Assembly: GCF_037176765.1 (NCBI RefSeq)
Contig: NC_090022.1
Location: 77,873,209-77,937,208 of the forward strand
DNA: 64,000 nt
Direction of reading: 5' to 3'
Source: Anolis sagrei
Lineage: Eukaryota > Chordata > Lepidosauria > Squamata > Anolidae
The position numbers and the translations under genes are program-made. The notes under the pieces are model-generated. The model made no database searches. It saw nothing but the letters and a program-made list of their open reading frames with translations, and was not told the origin of the DNA. Within the stretch, counting starts at the first letter, position 1; every line of letters starts with the position of its first letter. Shown here piece by piece: positions 1 to 12,519 of this stretch.

Positions 1-38
1 GCATTCCAGCTGTCTCTGCCAGCATTATTCAGGTTATT

Positions 39-300
39 GGAGCCCCCGGTGCTGCAATGGTTAAATCCTTGTGCTGGCAGGACTGCTGACTGACAGGTCA
101 ATGGTTTGAATCTGGGGGTAGCAGGTTGAGGTCCCTCTGTCAGCTCTAGCTCCCCATGTGGGGATATGAGAGAAGCTTCCCATAGAACCAGTGAAACATC
201 AAACTTCCTGGCATCCCCTGGACAATGTCCTTGCAGGTGACCAATTCTCTCACACCAGAAGCAACTTGCAGTTTTGCAAGATGCTCCTGACACAAAAAAG
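39..300 (+). repeat. tRNA-headed SINE, type A
   Basis: The head reads GGTGCTGCAATGGTTAAATC with a B-box-like GGTTTGAATC. The body carries the ATGAGAGAAGC and CCAATTCTCTCACACCAGAAG blocks shared by the other type A copies. It ends GCTCCTGACACAAAAAA. Confidence 0.85.
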
Positions 301-344
301 AATTCAGGGCATTCATAGAGTCACAGGACCTCATCACACTAGAT

Positions 345-479
345 CAGTGGTTCTCAACCTGAGGTCCCCAGATGTTTTTGGCCTTCAACTCCCAGAAATC
401 CCAGTCAGCTTACCAGCTGTTAGGATTTCTGGGAGTTGAAGGCCAAAAACATCTGGGGGGCCCAGGTTGAGAACCACTG
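345..479. mobile_element. hAT-type MITE with 8-bp target duplication
   Basis: Near-palindrome starting CAGTGGTTCTCAACCT and ending GGTTGAGAACCACTG, 135 bp. The flanks CACTAGAT (337-344) and CACTAAAT (480-487) match at 7 of 8 bases, as expected for hAT insertion. Confidence 0.85.
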
Positions 480-486
480 CACTAAA

Positions 487-648
487 TCATCTATCCAGTT
501 TAAATCCGGTTGCTGCTTCCTGCAGAATTCTGAGGTTTGTAGTTTAGGAAGGGAACTTTAAGCTGCTCAGCTAGAGAAGGCTTGGGCCTCACTAAACTAC
601 AAACCTCAGAATTCTGCAGGAGGCAGCAACTGGATTAAAAGTGGATAG
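487..648. repeat. Long-arm palindromic MITE
   Basis: Two arms of about 58 bp (around ATCTATCCAG..GTAGTTTA and its reverse complement) flank a short GC-rich spacer. The superfamily is not clear from the ends. Confidence 0.75.
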
Positions 649-1052
649 ATGCTCTAGTGTAATGAAGTACATGGAGAGAATTATTCTCCGAAAGATTTGA
701 TTGCATCCATTTGGTTGATGAAGAATTTCCAGATACAAGTCACTCTCCATTCTGTAGGGCATTTGGTGGTTTCCTGTCAGAGGTGTGAATCTCCACTGTG
801 TTTCTGCCAAGACTATGAGTGTGCTGTCCAAGGTACTGAATCCGATGCCTCCACTAGATCCTTAGCTCATTCGTAGTGAGGAATGAAACTCAGAGTGAAT
901 TCAGCAACCCACTGCCAGGCAAGGCACCACAGTGTAAGAAGAATCAGAACCAGCATTCCAAAAGTAGTCAGTAGCTGGATATGTATCCAGGATTTGGATG
1001 TTGGGAGTCACCTGGCAAGGCCTTCTAGCAGCTTGGAATATAGATTAATGTA

Positions 1053-1186
1053 GAGGTGGGAGTTGTGTGGTCTACCAGATAGTGTTGATTTTCAACTCCT
1101 GGAAACCCTAGCCAGTATAGCTAATGTGAAGGAATATTGGGAGTTACAGTCCAACAGCATCAGGAAGGCTACATGATGCCCACCTC
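1053..1186. repeat. Degenerate inverted-repeat MITE
   Basis: Ends GAGGTGGG and CCCACCTC with internal CAACTCC / GGGAGTT arms. An old hAT-like type; related halves occur near 27853-27945 and 62022-62080. Confidence 0.5.
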
Positions 1187-1189
1187 AAG

Positions 1190-2800
1190 TCTCTGCCTGC
1201 TTCATTGGAAGTAAGATCTGCAGGGACCTTCTCCAAATAACTTTGCTTAGCATTGCAGCCATAAATTTTCAAAGGATTCCTCAATTAAATTTCAGTAATC
1301 TGAATCTAATTCCTATAGAGAAAATAGTGCACTGACAGAGTTCTGTTGGTTTTTCCAGATGTGTAAACGATGCCTCATTTGTTCTTGCGATCCCTAGGCA
1401 CACTACAGTTTGAGCAAACACTTCTGTAGCTGGTTGTGGAAATGGATCTATGAAGTGGGTATGCAGCTGGTCTGGAAACTGTGTTGAAACTTGTGCATCA
1501 CCTGAAAGTAGGGACATTTTCACACTAAGTGTTGGCAGCCTCCTATGGCATCTTGGGATTTGCAGCTTGCTGAGGCACCAAAAGAGTCTCTGGTGCCTAA
1601 TTGCAAGTACCTCCCTAAAGTGCAAACCTCCAAATTACATAAGGCAAAGCCATGGCAGTTGAAGTGGAATCAATGAGCTATAATGGTGTAACTTGAGATA
1701 TTTTGAAGCACAACATAATGTGGACTCATGAATGACACCAGTGTATTCATGGCCATTCAAAGTAAGGTGATTAGATAGATTTAATAACTGGATAGAAGAG
1801 AGGAAATAAGAGTGTTTAAACAAATTCAGCTTTCCAAAGGTACAAGGAGAAGTATCAGTTGTCAGTGAGGATGTGGAGAGATTGCATCAAGCCAAAAGCC
1901 CTGTTTCCCTGTTCCTAATTTTCTTGCTCATTTGCTCACAGCCTGCCTTTGCTACCTTGCTATATATATGTGAAAATAGGATATTCTGTGGGTGGCCACA
2001 CCAGTTGGTAGCCTTTGAGACCTGGGCATCAGGTGTAATCAAAGACTTCTTCTTTTTTATCTCCTTTTCCTGTCTGTGGAACAAGCCGACGTGTTTCCCT
2101 TTTTTGTTGTTTGTTTACTTACATGTTTGCTAATGAGCATGTGTAGTGTGAAGACATGGCGGGTAGTTGGCTTGCTGAAGAGGAAACCAATTTGGCAGCC
2201 ACAAATGATCACTGCAATGGTTCCTCAGGTGCTGGGTTATGATTTGCCGAAAGAGGAGGCTGCCGAACAAAGCTGCTGTGTCCACTGATAACACGTACGC
2301 CCACACACCCCTGTGGATCCTAAGGGACTTGTGTTCCCTGAGCCTGGGATTAGAATTCATTTAACTCAGCAGGTCTCAGGAAAGCGCCTTAAAATGGCAA
2401 AGCAACAAAATCTCATGGAAAGACATTATCACCCATCGCAGGGCCAAACTCAGCCCTAGGCAGAGCAAAGCAATCACTGCTGTCAGCAGATTTGGGGCAT
2501 CATGAAAGGGCAGCAAATCAGTGGTTAGCCACTTTGTTGTTTTTCTACTGGTGCTTCCAAGGATGGTGAGGAGTGTTTGTGGGCTTTTCTTACTCATGTG
2601 TTTATATAACTTGACTGGCTTTGGATACTGTGGGACAATGCTATGCCTCAGGTAGCAAACTGCCCTGACTGGTCAAAATCAATTATTTGTGGAAAGGATA
2701 TTTATTTTACTTATCATTGGGACTCTTTATTTTTATTTGGACTATATGAACCATTGTAGAGTGTTGGTGTTTTAAAATAGTATGTGTCTACTATTTAATG
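1190..2800. other. No gene seen
   Basis: Unremarkable AT-moderate sequence. Short open frames show no recognisable domain and I identified no repeat family. Confidence 0.5.
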
Positions 2801-3597
2801 ATCAAGTTACCTATGGACATGGTGACCCCATGAATGTTATAGCATTTTCTTAGGCAAAGAATACCCAGAGAAGCTTTGCAATTGCCTTTCTATGAAATAT
2901 GGCTTATAGCACTTGATATTCTTTAGCAGACAATCACCTGGACAATTTAATTCTCGGTAAAATAATTTCATTTTCTTGAATTAACATTTCACCAAAATCC
3001 ATTCTGTTCTTTTCTGGGCATTGGATTGTTTCTGTGACCTCAACATTACATGTAACCCACAACATTATTAACATATTTTTGTCTGAATTTTGATGCTAAA
3101 TATTGCCAGGACCATTTCTGACCTCAAATTCAAGAGTAAAATTTTCCACATTTGGCAGTAGTGTACAATATTCTGCAGTAGCAGCGCATATATGACAGAA
3201 TGAAAGCAACTTCTAACAATGCAACTGCCTTGTTAAAAGAGCTCCATGCTAGTCTCTTTCCAGCCAAATTTGAAAATGTGGATCATGAGCCATAAATGTT
3301 ATATGGCTTACATCCTGGTTATTTGAAGGACCACAATGTCTTTTATGAGCCTCTCTGTGCCTTGAGACAGGTGCCTCTGGTGGGAACCTTCTTGCTGGCT
3401 ATTTTCAGACTCCAGAACTCCTTTCCTAAAAGAACTGAATCAATACCTTCTATAGTGGCTTTCTAAGGCAGGAGAAGACAATTTTGACAATCTCTAGAAC
3501 TAGCTGCTCATGGGAAAGGTGTTCTAAAAATTCACTGTCTTGTGTGCATTTACATTATTTCTGAATTATGGCAACACAATCATGGGATTTTCTTAGC

Positions 3598-3735
3598 AAG
3601 GGGATTTGCCATTTTTCTCCTCTAAGTCTGAGAAAGTATCACTTGGTGGGTTTCCATAGTCAAGCAGGGGTCTAGACCCTTGTCCCTAGAGTTCTAGTAA
3701 AACGCTCCAACAACTACACCATCCTGGCTCACACA
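3598..3735 (-). repeat. tRNA-headed SINE, type C (old, partial)
   Basis: On the minus strand it has the head (AGCCAGGATGGTGTAGTTG), a decayed B box and GGAAACCCACCAAGTG, as in the copies at 28312 and 58795. Confidence 0.55.
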
Positions 3736-3829
3736 AGAGATACTTGCTGCAAAGGGCCGACCAAAGATAGAAAAGAAATCTATTGTCTCATATGAGCAAA
3801 GGTTTGAAAGGTTTTAGAAAAGTATTTAT

Positions 3830-4010
3830 AATGGGCATATTTTTAAATTGCTTTTATAAGTCCTCCAGATTTGCAAGTTTGACTTTTGTGGATTTGATTA
3901 AAATGTTACCTCTAGGAATCTCTAGGTCCTCTAATATGACTCTATAGCCAACTTGTTCCAGTCATGCTGCAGGACCTAGAGGTTTCTATAGGGAACAACT
4001 CTCTAGTCTT
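3830..4010. repeat. Fragment of a recurrent TA-flanked MITE family
   Basis: Shares the order 'fragment of CCACATTTGCAGGTTTGAC.. GGATTTGATTAAAATG.. TCTCTAG.. CATGCTGCAGGACCTAGAG' with copies at 36350 and 40876. Both termini are degraded here. Confidence 0.55.
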
Positions 4011-4149
4011 CCAGCCAATTTTATTATTACTATTTGGTTATGCATATAAATATTAAGTTACTATTACAATTTTTGTTGATTCCTGCTTTCCTATCCTTTA
4101 CATTTCTATACTCATCTACTACTTACACATATCAATTTTCCCCTTTATT

Positions 4150-4330
4150 TATTTATTCATTTCTATACCATATTTATACTTCACCCTTCTCAACCCGGAG
4201 GGGACTCAAGGCTGCCTTACAACAGGCAGCAATTTGATGCCATACAAACATATATTTTAAAAAAATAAACCATTACAATTAAAATTACAATTATTAATCA
4301 ATTAAAATCATGCTTTCCAAATCATAATCT
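4150..4330 (-). repeat. L2-type LINE 3' end
   Basis: Contains the reverse complement of the common 3' motif (GAGTCCCCTCCGGGTTGAGAAGGG..TATAAATA) with a TTTATTTATTTA tail on the plus strand. Confidence 0.65.
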
Positions 4331-4921
4331 AGGGCTGTTCCATTTGTCAGTCACATTGATTCATGATCATTTATTGCACTGCTCCAATAACTTATCAAAA
4401 GCTTGGTCCCAAAGCCACATCTTAAGTCTTTCCCTCTTCCTCCCCCTTACTCCCCCAGAGAAAAGTTATAACTCTGCTCTTTATATTATTTTATTTGTTC
4501 AATCATGGAAATTGTCTAATTCAGTTCCTTATATTTCCCTTTCCCTTTTATTCTCAGTAAGCCCCTTGCATTTCCAGTGAGATTCCATAGAGTTGTTTTA
4601 GGGAACCTAGAAATTCACAGGGAGCCCTTTTTCAGGAAAAGAAGTAGCAATTTATTTGCAGTTTTTCACTATCGTGGCAGTCCTGTGCCCCTAAACCCAA
4701 AAATATGGAGGCTAGACTGTAATTCTATAGTTTGATTGTGTCTCGGTATTAGAGGAAAAGCAACAAGTGGAAGAACAGTGAGGCTGAGGCTGATGACAAT
4801 AATAATGGTGACAAAGATAGTGATGAAAATGATGGTGGTGGTGATTATATGCACCATAGAGCTTAATACTATAGAGCAGGGGTAGGCAACATTGTAACAC
4901 AGTATTTTGTATTATGGAATA

Positions 4922-5281
4922 CAGTGTTCTCTTACTACTTCGCAGTTCACTTTTCGTGGACTTGCTATTTTGCGGGTTTTTGCCTCCCAGTTTATATGGT
5001 TGCCATTGCTCAAAGCGGTATTCTTATCCCACCTCCTGGCAATGATGGAGTGTGGAAGGGGGTTTCACCCTCCCCATTGGGAGAGACGCAGCTAATCAAG
5101 AGAGATTGCAAAGAAAGCAGAGATAGCTAACAAAAAAAGGTGTGTGGTGCCTTTAAATCTCCCCTTGCTTCTGCCGCACCTTCGGAACGCAATATACATA
5201 TACAGCCTCCCTACTTCATGGATTTTCACTTTTCGTGGGCGGTCCTGGAACGTAACACCCCCGATAAATGAGGGAACACTG
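4922..5281. mobile_element. Tc1/mariner-type MITE
   Basis: CAGTGTTC at the left and GAACACTG at the right, each flanked by TA (4920-4921, 5282-5283). The inner arms both carry CACTTTTCGTGG. About 360 bp with no coding capacity. Confidence 0.75.
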
Positions 5282-5306
5282 TACTCTCTGACCATTGGTT
5301 ACTAGC

Positions 5307-5320
5307 GGGGGGGGGGGGGG
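5307..5320. repeat. G14 homopolymer
   Basis: Uninterrupted run of 14 G. One of thirteen such G/C runs of at least 11 in this window. Confidence 0.9.
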
Positions 5321-7270
5321 TGATGATTTGCTTCAGCTTGGAGAACACCAATAGTTTATTTTTTAATATGAGATTGCTGTGCTGTTGCCACTTATTTATG
5401 CACACACAATTTGTGCCAGTATTAGAACACAGTGACATCAGTGTAGTTTTAGCCATGTGTTCCTACTGTGTGCGGCATATGGGCATCTTCTTCTCCATTT
5501 GCATTTGAACCAGCAATGATGTTAAATCCAGATGTGCCTCTGCTTCCACTACATATCCCAATCTGTGGTGGCGAAGGCTAAAAGAAATGATGGCCCCCTC
5601 TCCCTTTCGTTCTGCCATGGACATCTGCAGGAGCAAAGAAGAGACTTAGGCAGAGAAGATTAGACATTTCAGAACGCCGCAGGATGGAAATATTCCAGTT
5701 TCAAAATGCAACGCTCTGCAGGTTTCAAGGCAACAAAGATGGTGTGGCAAACACAACTGAGATTATGAAAATAATTACAGTCTTTGAAATTGTAAGGAAC
5801 ATGAGCGAAGGTTCAGATCTATAAAAAGGGTGGTTAAAAGCTGTTGCCATGAGACACAGTCACATTATGCGGCTCGCATTATCAGATGGAGCAGGACATC
5901 ATAAACCCCGTCAGAGTCAGATGGAAGAAAACATTTTCCTTCTGAATGTGCTGCAAATGGACTGTCAGGACCAGAATGGGGATGTTTGTCCAAGGGGGAG
6001 ATAGGATGTCTGATGGGGGAGTATTAATCCTATGGTTCATACTCCTCCACAGCTGCTCAAACTTCTGGGACAGCAACAAGGGGGTGGGAAGCACACTGTC
6101 ATTTACTGAGGCAGTAGAAGCTACAAGCAGTTTCTTTTCCGTGCCCTGATGTTGGGCAGGTTAGGGAATATGACAGGTTTTGAAGTGCCATTAGTGGGCA
6201 AGCAAAGGGCTGGTTATTTTGGCTCTTTGTTTTTATTTTATGTAAATTGTGGTGCCGTTTTGGATTTTTCTGTGCCATCCGTAAGTATGCCTTGCTCCAT
6301 CTCTGCCTCACAACACACAAGGAGGTGCCACACAATAAATATTTTTGCCACTCCCAAGGAAAAAATGGCTGCTCCTGTCTTTAAAACGGAAGCAAAAACC
6401 CTGTAACAACTCTTTTTGTGTTCAAAAAAGAAGACTTAATATAGAAACAGCATTTCTATTTTCTTTTAATAAAAATAACAATAGCAATACAGCAGCAAGG
6501 ACCTGATTGGCATTCTAAATTCTGTAATTTTAAAATGTAGGCTTTCGGGTTATACAGTGTTGAGATCTGTACATTTTAACAAACCGACCTGGTACCCACC
6601 AGATATGTGGAAGTGCATAATCCCCATCTAAGCATGGCCAAGGTTGATGGGATTAAAGCACCACATTTGGGAGGCCCCATGTTGTGAAAAGCTGCCCCAA
6701 AAGCAATGTATCAGCTTAAATCTAGCATCTCACTGATGAAAACAGGGACTGGCTACATGCCTATATTCACAACAAAGATGGACAAGTTCCTGATCCTGTC
6801 TCACCATTACATGCTGGAAAGCCTGCCTGGACGCAGTAGGTTCCCTGATTTATCATGCAGTAGCCTGTCATGGCCAGAATTTTTTGGCAGCAAAATGGGG
6901 CAGTCTTCTTGGAGTTCAAGATAAATGATGTAGATACAGAATTGTCCTTTATATGTAATCAGAACACATTTAACCTCCTGCAGTGTGCAAAGTGGCAAGC
7001 TGTCCATGATAGAGTGCCTTCGCATGAAATCTGAGTGCATGTAATAGGCATGTGTCCTGGAGGAGAAAGTGTTGTCGCTACCCCCTTTTTTTCTTAAGGA
7101 GTTGAAATATGAAATATGTGAAGAATGGTGATGGGGTGCGGAGGGGGGGGGGGACAAAAAACTGTGACTTGGAAACATGACTTTGGGAGATTATGACTCC
7201 CATGATCTGCCAGCAGAGCTAGCCTTTGAGTGTTGCACTAGGACACTGAAAGACTAGGTTTCATCTCTCT
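5321..7270. other. No gene seen
   Basis: No conserved exon or recognisable repeat apart from a G11 run at 7143-7153. Open frames here are short and lack family motifs. Confidence 0.45.
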
Positions 7271-7272
7271 CT

Positions 7273-7713
7273 TTTCTTTTATTGTGTCAGAAGCAACTTG
7301 AGAAACTGCAAGTCGCTTCTGGTATGAGAGAATTGGCCCAGAGAGGCTGCCCAGTGGACACCTGGATGTGTTACCATTATGTGGGTGGCTTTTCTTATCT
7401 CCCCGCATGGGAAGCTGGAGCTGACAGACAGGAGCTCACCCCGTCTTGCGGATTCTGCCAATCTTCAGGTCAGCAGTTCAGCCAGCACAAGGGTTTAACC
7501 CAGTGGTTCCCAACCTGTGGTCCATGGACCACCAGTGGTCCCCAAGAATTAAAACCAAACTGAACCTAAATTTGATCAAAAACTGATTTGTAACCCTTTT
7601 AGTACTAATGTTGGAGAGTGGTCCTTGGTCAAAGTGATGCCTGGTCAAAGTGATCCCTGGTCAAAACAAGATTGGGGGGCACTAGTTTAACCCATTGCAC
7701 CACCACAGCTCTG
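7273..7713 (-). repeat. tRNA-headed SINE, type A, split by a hAT MITE
   Basis: On the minus strand the head is at 7713-7685 and the body and GCTTCTGACACAAT tail run from 7500 to 7273. The two halves are separated by the element at 7501-7684 and share GTTTAACC at the break. Confidence 0.85.
7501..7684. mobile_element. hAT MITE (CAGTGGTTCCCAACC family) nested in a SINE
   Basis: Starts CAGTGGTTCCCAACC and ends GGGGGGCACTA. The exact 8-bp duplication GTTTAACC occurs at 7493-7500 and 7685-7692. Related to the copies at 13603, 14287 and 52661. Confidence 0.88.
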
Positions 7714-9280
7714 CTCATCCATAGAAACCCACTGGGTGGTGTTGGGCATAGGATCCACCCAAAATTATTCCTCATATTGGCTGCTATCCTGTCAGAGAAC
7801 ATTCATGGCAATTTGCATCCCAACTGATTCTTAGGGCCTCAACCTGCTTTAAAAAGAGTAATTTTATACCATATTCTGGCTGAAGATCTGAATTAGTTTT
7901 GTGTTTTTTCCCATGTGGTTGTCTTCAAAAGGCGATTTTGCATTGGAGCAGGAGACAGAATTAATAGTGGCTCAAACTTGGTAGGTGACACAGGTCAGCA
8001 GGTCACAAGATCATCCCTTCCAGGAAATGGACTTGGTCACAGATGGATTTTTAATCTTGAATTCACAGCAAAAATATTTTATTTAAGAAGGGGATGTATA
8101 GGCAGATAATCAGATATTTGTATACTCACATACTCAGTGTTAGTGCACCTCTGCACAGCAGGTTGGTTAAACACAACTTAGTCAGAAATAGAAATATGTA
8201 TATTCACATACATGGCAGGAAGGAAAATGTTAAAGAAGCAGCCACTGCTTTGTGGCCATCAATAGTGCACATGGGAGGGATTTTTCACAGCAACCTCATG
8301 CAGAAATGGGTTTGTCCTGGAGACATGTATGGCCTCTTTAGACAACCTCATAATAATGTGATCTGCCACTAATAGGGCAAACATGACATCCATGCAGATC
8401 CAGAAAATATGGGGTGAATTTTCCCTCCCAGATGTAGACAAGCCAAAAGTCTCACGGTTTCAGAGGAAAGCAAGGGCAAGTCCCCTTTGGGCAAATCTGT
8501 TCAAGAAAATCCCAAGATAGCTTTGTTTGGTTGTTGTTGTTGATTCATTCAGTCGCTTCCGACTCTTCATAACCTTATGGACCAGCTTTGTTAGAATTGC
8601 CATAAGTGAGGGTTGAAGAAACTACGACCTTGCTGAGAGTTGAAGTTGAAATCCAAGAGAGCAACATTTCCAAGACACCATCTACATATATTCATCTGTT
8701 CCTTGAAAGGAAGGCATGATGGGAAAACTAATTTATGAAACACTAAATAAATGCGAGGTGGGGTGAGTAGAATTCCCTGGTTAAAAGGAGGCGCCCTGAA
8801 GGGACCATAGAAGTTTAACACTGGAAGTCAGCTACTTGTACTACATCTTTTAATAAAAGGCTGCACATCTGTTGAGGGAGAGAGACAGTGTGCCTCGGGG
8901 GAATCTTCAGGCCTTTAAATTGCTGCTCTAAGTTAGGAAGTACCCAAGTGAGGAAAGGTGGGGAAATAGCTCAGAACACTTAGCTGTGCCTCGTGAGTCA
9001 ACAGCATTCATTTCCCTCATTGCAAAGAAGATAAAAAGGAAGAAAATCATATTGGGGTGTGCCCCAATATTTGGGGTGTGCCCACAACATCCAGTCAATT
9101 TACATGTTTTCCATTGTTAGAAATGTTTTTGTAGAAACATATGTTTAGATTAGGAATGGGGAACTTCTGTAGCCCAAAATCACCTATAATTCTTCATACC
9201 TTTGGTCCAATCCTCACTTTCAATACTTATTTCATTTGGCCAACTCCTTTCCCCCTAGGGATCCTTGTATTGCATCACAA
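7714..9280. other. No gene seen
   Basis: Mostly unclassified sequence. A SINE/Bov-B-like tail fragment (GTTGTTGTTGATTCATTCAGT.. GACTCTTCAT) is visible at about 8525-8590 on the minus strand. Nothing coding. Confidence 0.45.
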
Positions 9281-9284
9281 CTTA

Positions 9285-9415
9285 CAACCTCACAACCTCT
9301 GAGGATGCCTGCCATAGATGCAGGTGAAATGTCAGAAGAGAATGCTTCTAGAACATGGCCATATAGTCCGAAAAACCTACAGCTACCCAGTGATTCTGGT
9401 CACGAAACCAAGAAT
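9285..9415 (+). mobile_element. Penelope-like element 3' tail
   Basis: Carries the recurrent block 'CACAACCTCTGAGGATGCC .. ATAGATGCAGGTGAAA .. GAACATGGCCATATAG' seen at the 3' ends of the longer copies at 45 kb and 55 kb. Confidence 0.75.
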
Positions 9416-9892
9416 TTTCACCAGAGAATGGTAGCTAGAATTCCTGGACGAACCCCAACATTTGTGAAATTTTTAGATATATGTTGGGTAAATGAGCCCA
9501 CATAATCATAAAACTAGGAATGAAGTAATCAAAGGCAATCTATTTAAAGCTGATATAATGGCTCTAATCATGGTAACTTTTGCTAGGTTAAAGTGCTTTT
9601 GCGAGTATTACACAAAGAAGTATTCAGTACCTCTTTGCATAACAGTCTTGTTAGGCTATGCAATGGCAGGTGCAGCTCTGTCCCCCAACGCAAAGTGGAA
9701 ACACTTGGCCAGGAGAGTGGGCAAGGAAAACTCCCACATGGAATTGCCCCCCTGCCCACCTCCATGCTCATATGAGGACCATGCTCATATGAGTACATAT
9801 GCTGGTAGAGTGTCAACTCCCAACTCCTCCAGACAGAATTTCACAGAGTTTTTCCTCAAAACCATAGGAAAAGTAATCACATTACATTGGGA

Positions 9893-10122
9893 TGGGTGAA
9901 GTCAGCAGAATTGCTGACCGAAAGGTTGGCAGTTCCACTCCGGGGAATGGGGTGAGCTCGTTTCTCAGCTCCAGTTTCTCATGCAGGGACATGAGAGAAG
10001 CCTCCCACAGGATGGTAAAACATCTGGGTGTCCCCTGGGCAAAGTCCTTGCAGACAGCCAATTCCCTCACACCAGAAGTGACTTGCAGTTTCTCAAGTCG
10101 CTCCTGACATTTTTTTAAAAAA
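9893..10122 (+). repeat. tRNA-headed SINE, type A (5' degraded)
   Basis: Begins within the head, keeps CATGAGAGAAGCCTCCCACA and TTCCCTCACACCAGAAGTGAC, and ends CGCTCCTGACATTTTTTT. Confidence 0.8.
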
Positions 10123-11930
10123 AATGGGATAGGCAGCTTTGGCAGACAGGGGTTCAATTTCCTGTCTCCAGGACTTCCTAAGGACAACAAAGGCTGACAA
10201 AAATGAAGTGGTGGATACATCATTTCTGGTTTGAAAATATTTTAACCTGAGGGCAGGGATGACCTGTGACTTATTTTAAGTTGCATTTCTGATCTGGGAG
10301 ACTCCCAGCAGAGGTGACTGTTTTTGCTAGAAAAAAGGCTGCCCAAGGGAGGGGAAAATAACTGCAGGCTACATGTGGCCTCGGGACTACATTTTACCCA
10401 CCCCTGACTTAAATAGACATCAGGACTTTAACTGTATCCTATCCTGAACAGGCAAATTTGATGTCATGCATACTTAGCATATGTCCATTTAAATAGCAGC
10501 CATCTTACATACGGCACTGCAAATTCTATCAAATGCTTAACAGGGAAAACACAAATATTTATTTCAAAATCAATTTTTCTTGTTGATCTATAAATTTCAA
10601 GGCTGAATGGTTTTGAGTTCAACTCAAATGTGTTCCATGTTTATTAAGAGCTGGCTTCTATTTCACCATATGACTCATCCCATATCCCAATTTTTCCCTT
10701 ATGTACTGAACTCAAAATATTTTTGCTGGTACAGAACAGGCATCCAAGATGTGATATCATGCTTCTTTCGTGCAAATTAATGAGAGTCATTTTAAGTCAA
10801 CATGTTTCCTTAGTGCGCATCTTACAAATGTTCATCCTACCTACTTTTTGAGAGTTATGGTATCTGTGCCATTGTAAATTCTTTTGTTCCCTAGCGGGTA
10901 TGTAGAAAGCAGATTTTTACACTTATAATTCTTAAGAGGAATTTAGTCATTACTTTTTTGACCCTTTAATTTCCTGGTTATATTATCTCCCTGTTGTGGA
11001 TGGTTACTGCTATTCTGCATCTATTTAAGCTTTAATTAGCATATCAGGTTGCTTTGTTTGCATTTTATTGCCATTTACCCACAGTGTTTATATCCCCCCC
11101 CCCCACCTTATATCCAAGCATGCATATAGGTTTTAGCTGAGAATAACTCTCCATGCAGAAAGGACTCCAAGTCCATGAAAGCTTTTGCCAATGTATTAGG
11201 CTTTCCTATCTCACAAGACTCTGTATTGCTTTTGTGGTAACAGACTAACATGGTATGCCTCTGGCCAAATTTTCTAGTCGTTGCCTGTATTATTTCCTTA
11301 GGTCACTTTCCTTGCCATATTTACTGAAGGATTTTGTTAAACTGACAACATTTACAGAACATCCTATAACAAAGTGTTCTCTTGGACAGCTTAAAACATA
11401 AAATAAAACCAGTTAATATGCATTGATAGTGAAAATAGCAGTATGTCATTGTCATCTGCCATTATTTGGTGGCCCAGATGGGAGAGATTTATTTTTTAAA
11501 AAGTGCAACATATGCCAGTGGAAAAATAGGCAAGATATCATTATTCCACGCACTTCATCAACGCTTTAGTCTAGTTTGCAGACTCCGAATGTAAGACATC
11601 TGAATCAATTTACAATGAGTAGCTTTTCAAAATAAGAAAAGCACTAGCAGATACTGTCATGAAGTCAGCAGTAAATAAACATAGAAGCCCCAAAATCTAA
11701 AGAATGAGGTGGCCAATAAAGACATGGGTGAGGATACATTCACTTGAGTCAGGAATCTAGTTGAAAGTGGAAAAATGTATCTCCAAATGTAGTGTGATAT
11801 GGAGGTCGACCTCAATGTAGAAGCCTGCATAATGTCTATGGGAAAAGCAAGAAGTATGGAAAATCAACTTGTCACTATGTATGTTTTAATTGTTTTATAA
11901 ATTGTTATTTTGTATTTATTATGGTATGTA
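10123..11930. other. No gene seen
   Basis: AT-rich unclassified sequence with a C11 run at 11094-11104. No exon-like conserved peptide on either strand. Confidence 0.45.
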
Positions 11931-11934
11931 TAGT

Positions 11935-12249
11935 GCAGCCCCCAGTAGTGCAGTGGGTTAAAGCACTGAGCTGCTGAACTTGCTGACTGAAAGGTCGCAG
12001 GTTCAAATCCGGGGAGCGGGGTGAGCTCCAGCTTCTGCCAACCTAACAGTTTGAAAACATGCAAATGTGAGATCAGTAGGTACCACTCCAGTGGGAAGGT
12101 AATGGCGCTCCTTGCAGTCATGCCGACCACATGATCTTGGAGGTGTCTACGGACAACGCCGGCTCTTCAGCTTAGAAATGGAGATGAGCATCATCCCCCA
12201 GAGTCGGACATGACTGGATTTAATGTTGGGGAAAACCTTTACCTTTACT
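11935..12249 (+). repeat. tRNA-headed SINE, type B (Sauria-SINE-like)
   Basis: The head CAGTAGTGCAGTGGGTTAAA and B box GGTTCAAATCC are clear. The body has AACATGCAAATGTGAG, AAGGTAATGGCGCTCC and GGAGGTGTCTACGGACAAC. The 3' end has GAGTCGGACATGACTG, like Bov-B LINEs, then CCTTTACCTTTAC. A short AGTGCAG flanks it on both sides. Confidence 0.88.
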
Positions 12250-12261
12250 AGAGTGCAGCAC

Positions 12262-12352
12262 TGAATTTTTGCCATGATCTGTAAGCTGCTCCGAGTCTCC
12301 TTCAGGGTGAGAAGGGCAGGGTAGAAATATAGTAAATAAATAATAAATCCAC
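12262..12352 (+). repeat. L2-type LINE 3' end
   Basis: Reads GCTCCGAGTCTCCTTCAGGG, TGAGAAGGGCAGGGTAGAA, then an AATAAATAATAAA tail. Confidence 0.65.
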
Positions 12353-12503
12353 TTATTTCTGGTTTAATTAAAAAAAATTAATCACCTACATGTTTAGCCC
12401 ACCAACTACTGGATGACAATACTGCCAAACTGACAACTAGCAACAAGAAGTGAGACAGATGACTCCAAAAGAGCATCAGAGAACAAGTGCAGAATGCGCA
12501 ACC

Positions 12504-12519
12504 GGGGGGGGGGGGGGGG
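12504..12519. repeat. G16 homopolymer
   Basis: Uninterrupted run of 16 G; a second run, G12, lies at 12821-12832 after a T6. Confidence 0.9.

Noticed and set aside
11935-12020. tRNA-like A and B boxes here and at other SINE heads
   Set aside because: They continue into conserved SINE bodies and lack a full cloverleaf, so they are SINE promoters and not tRNA genes.
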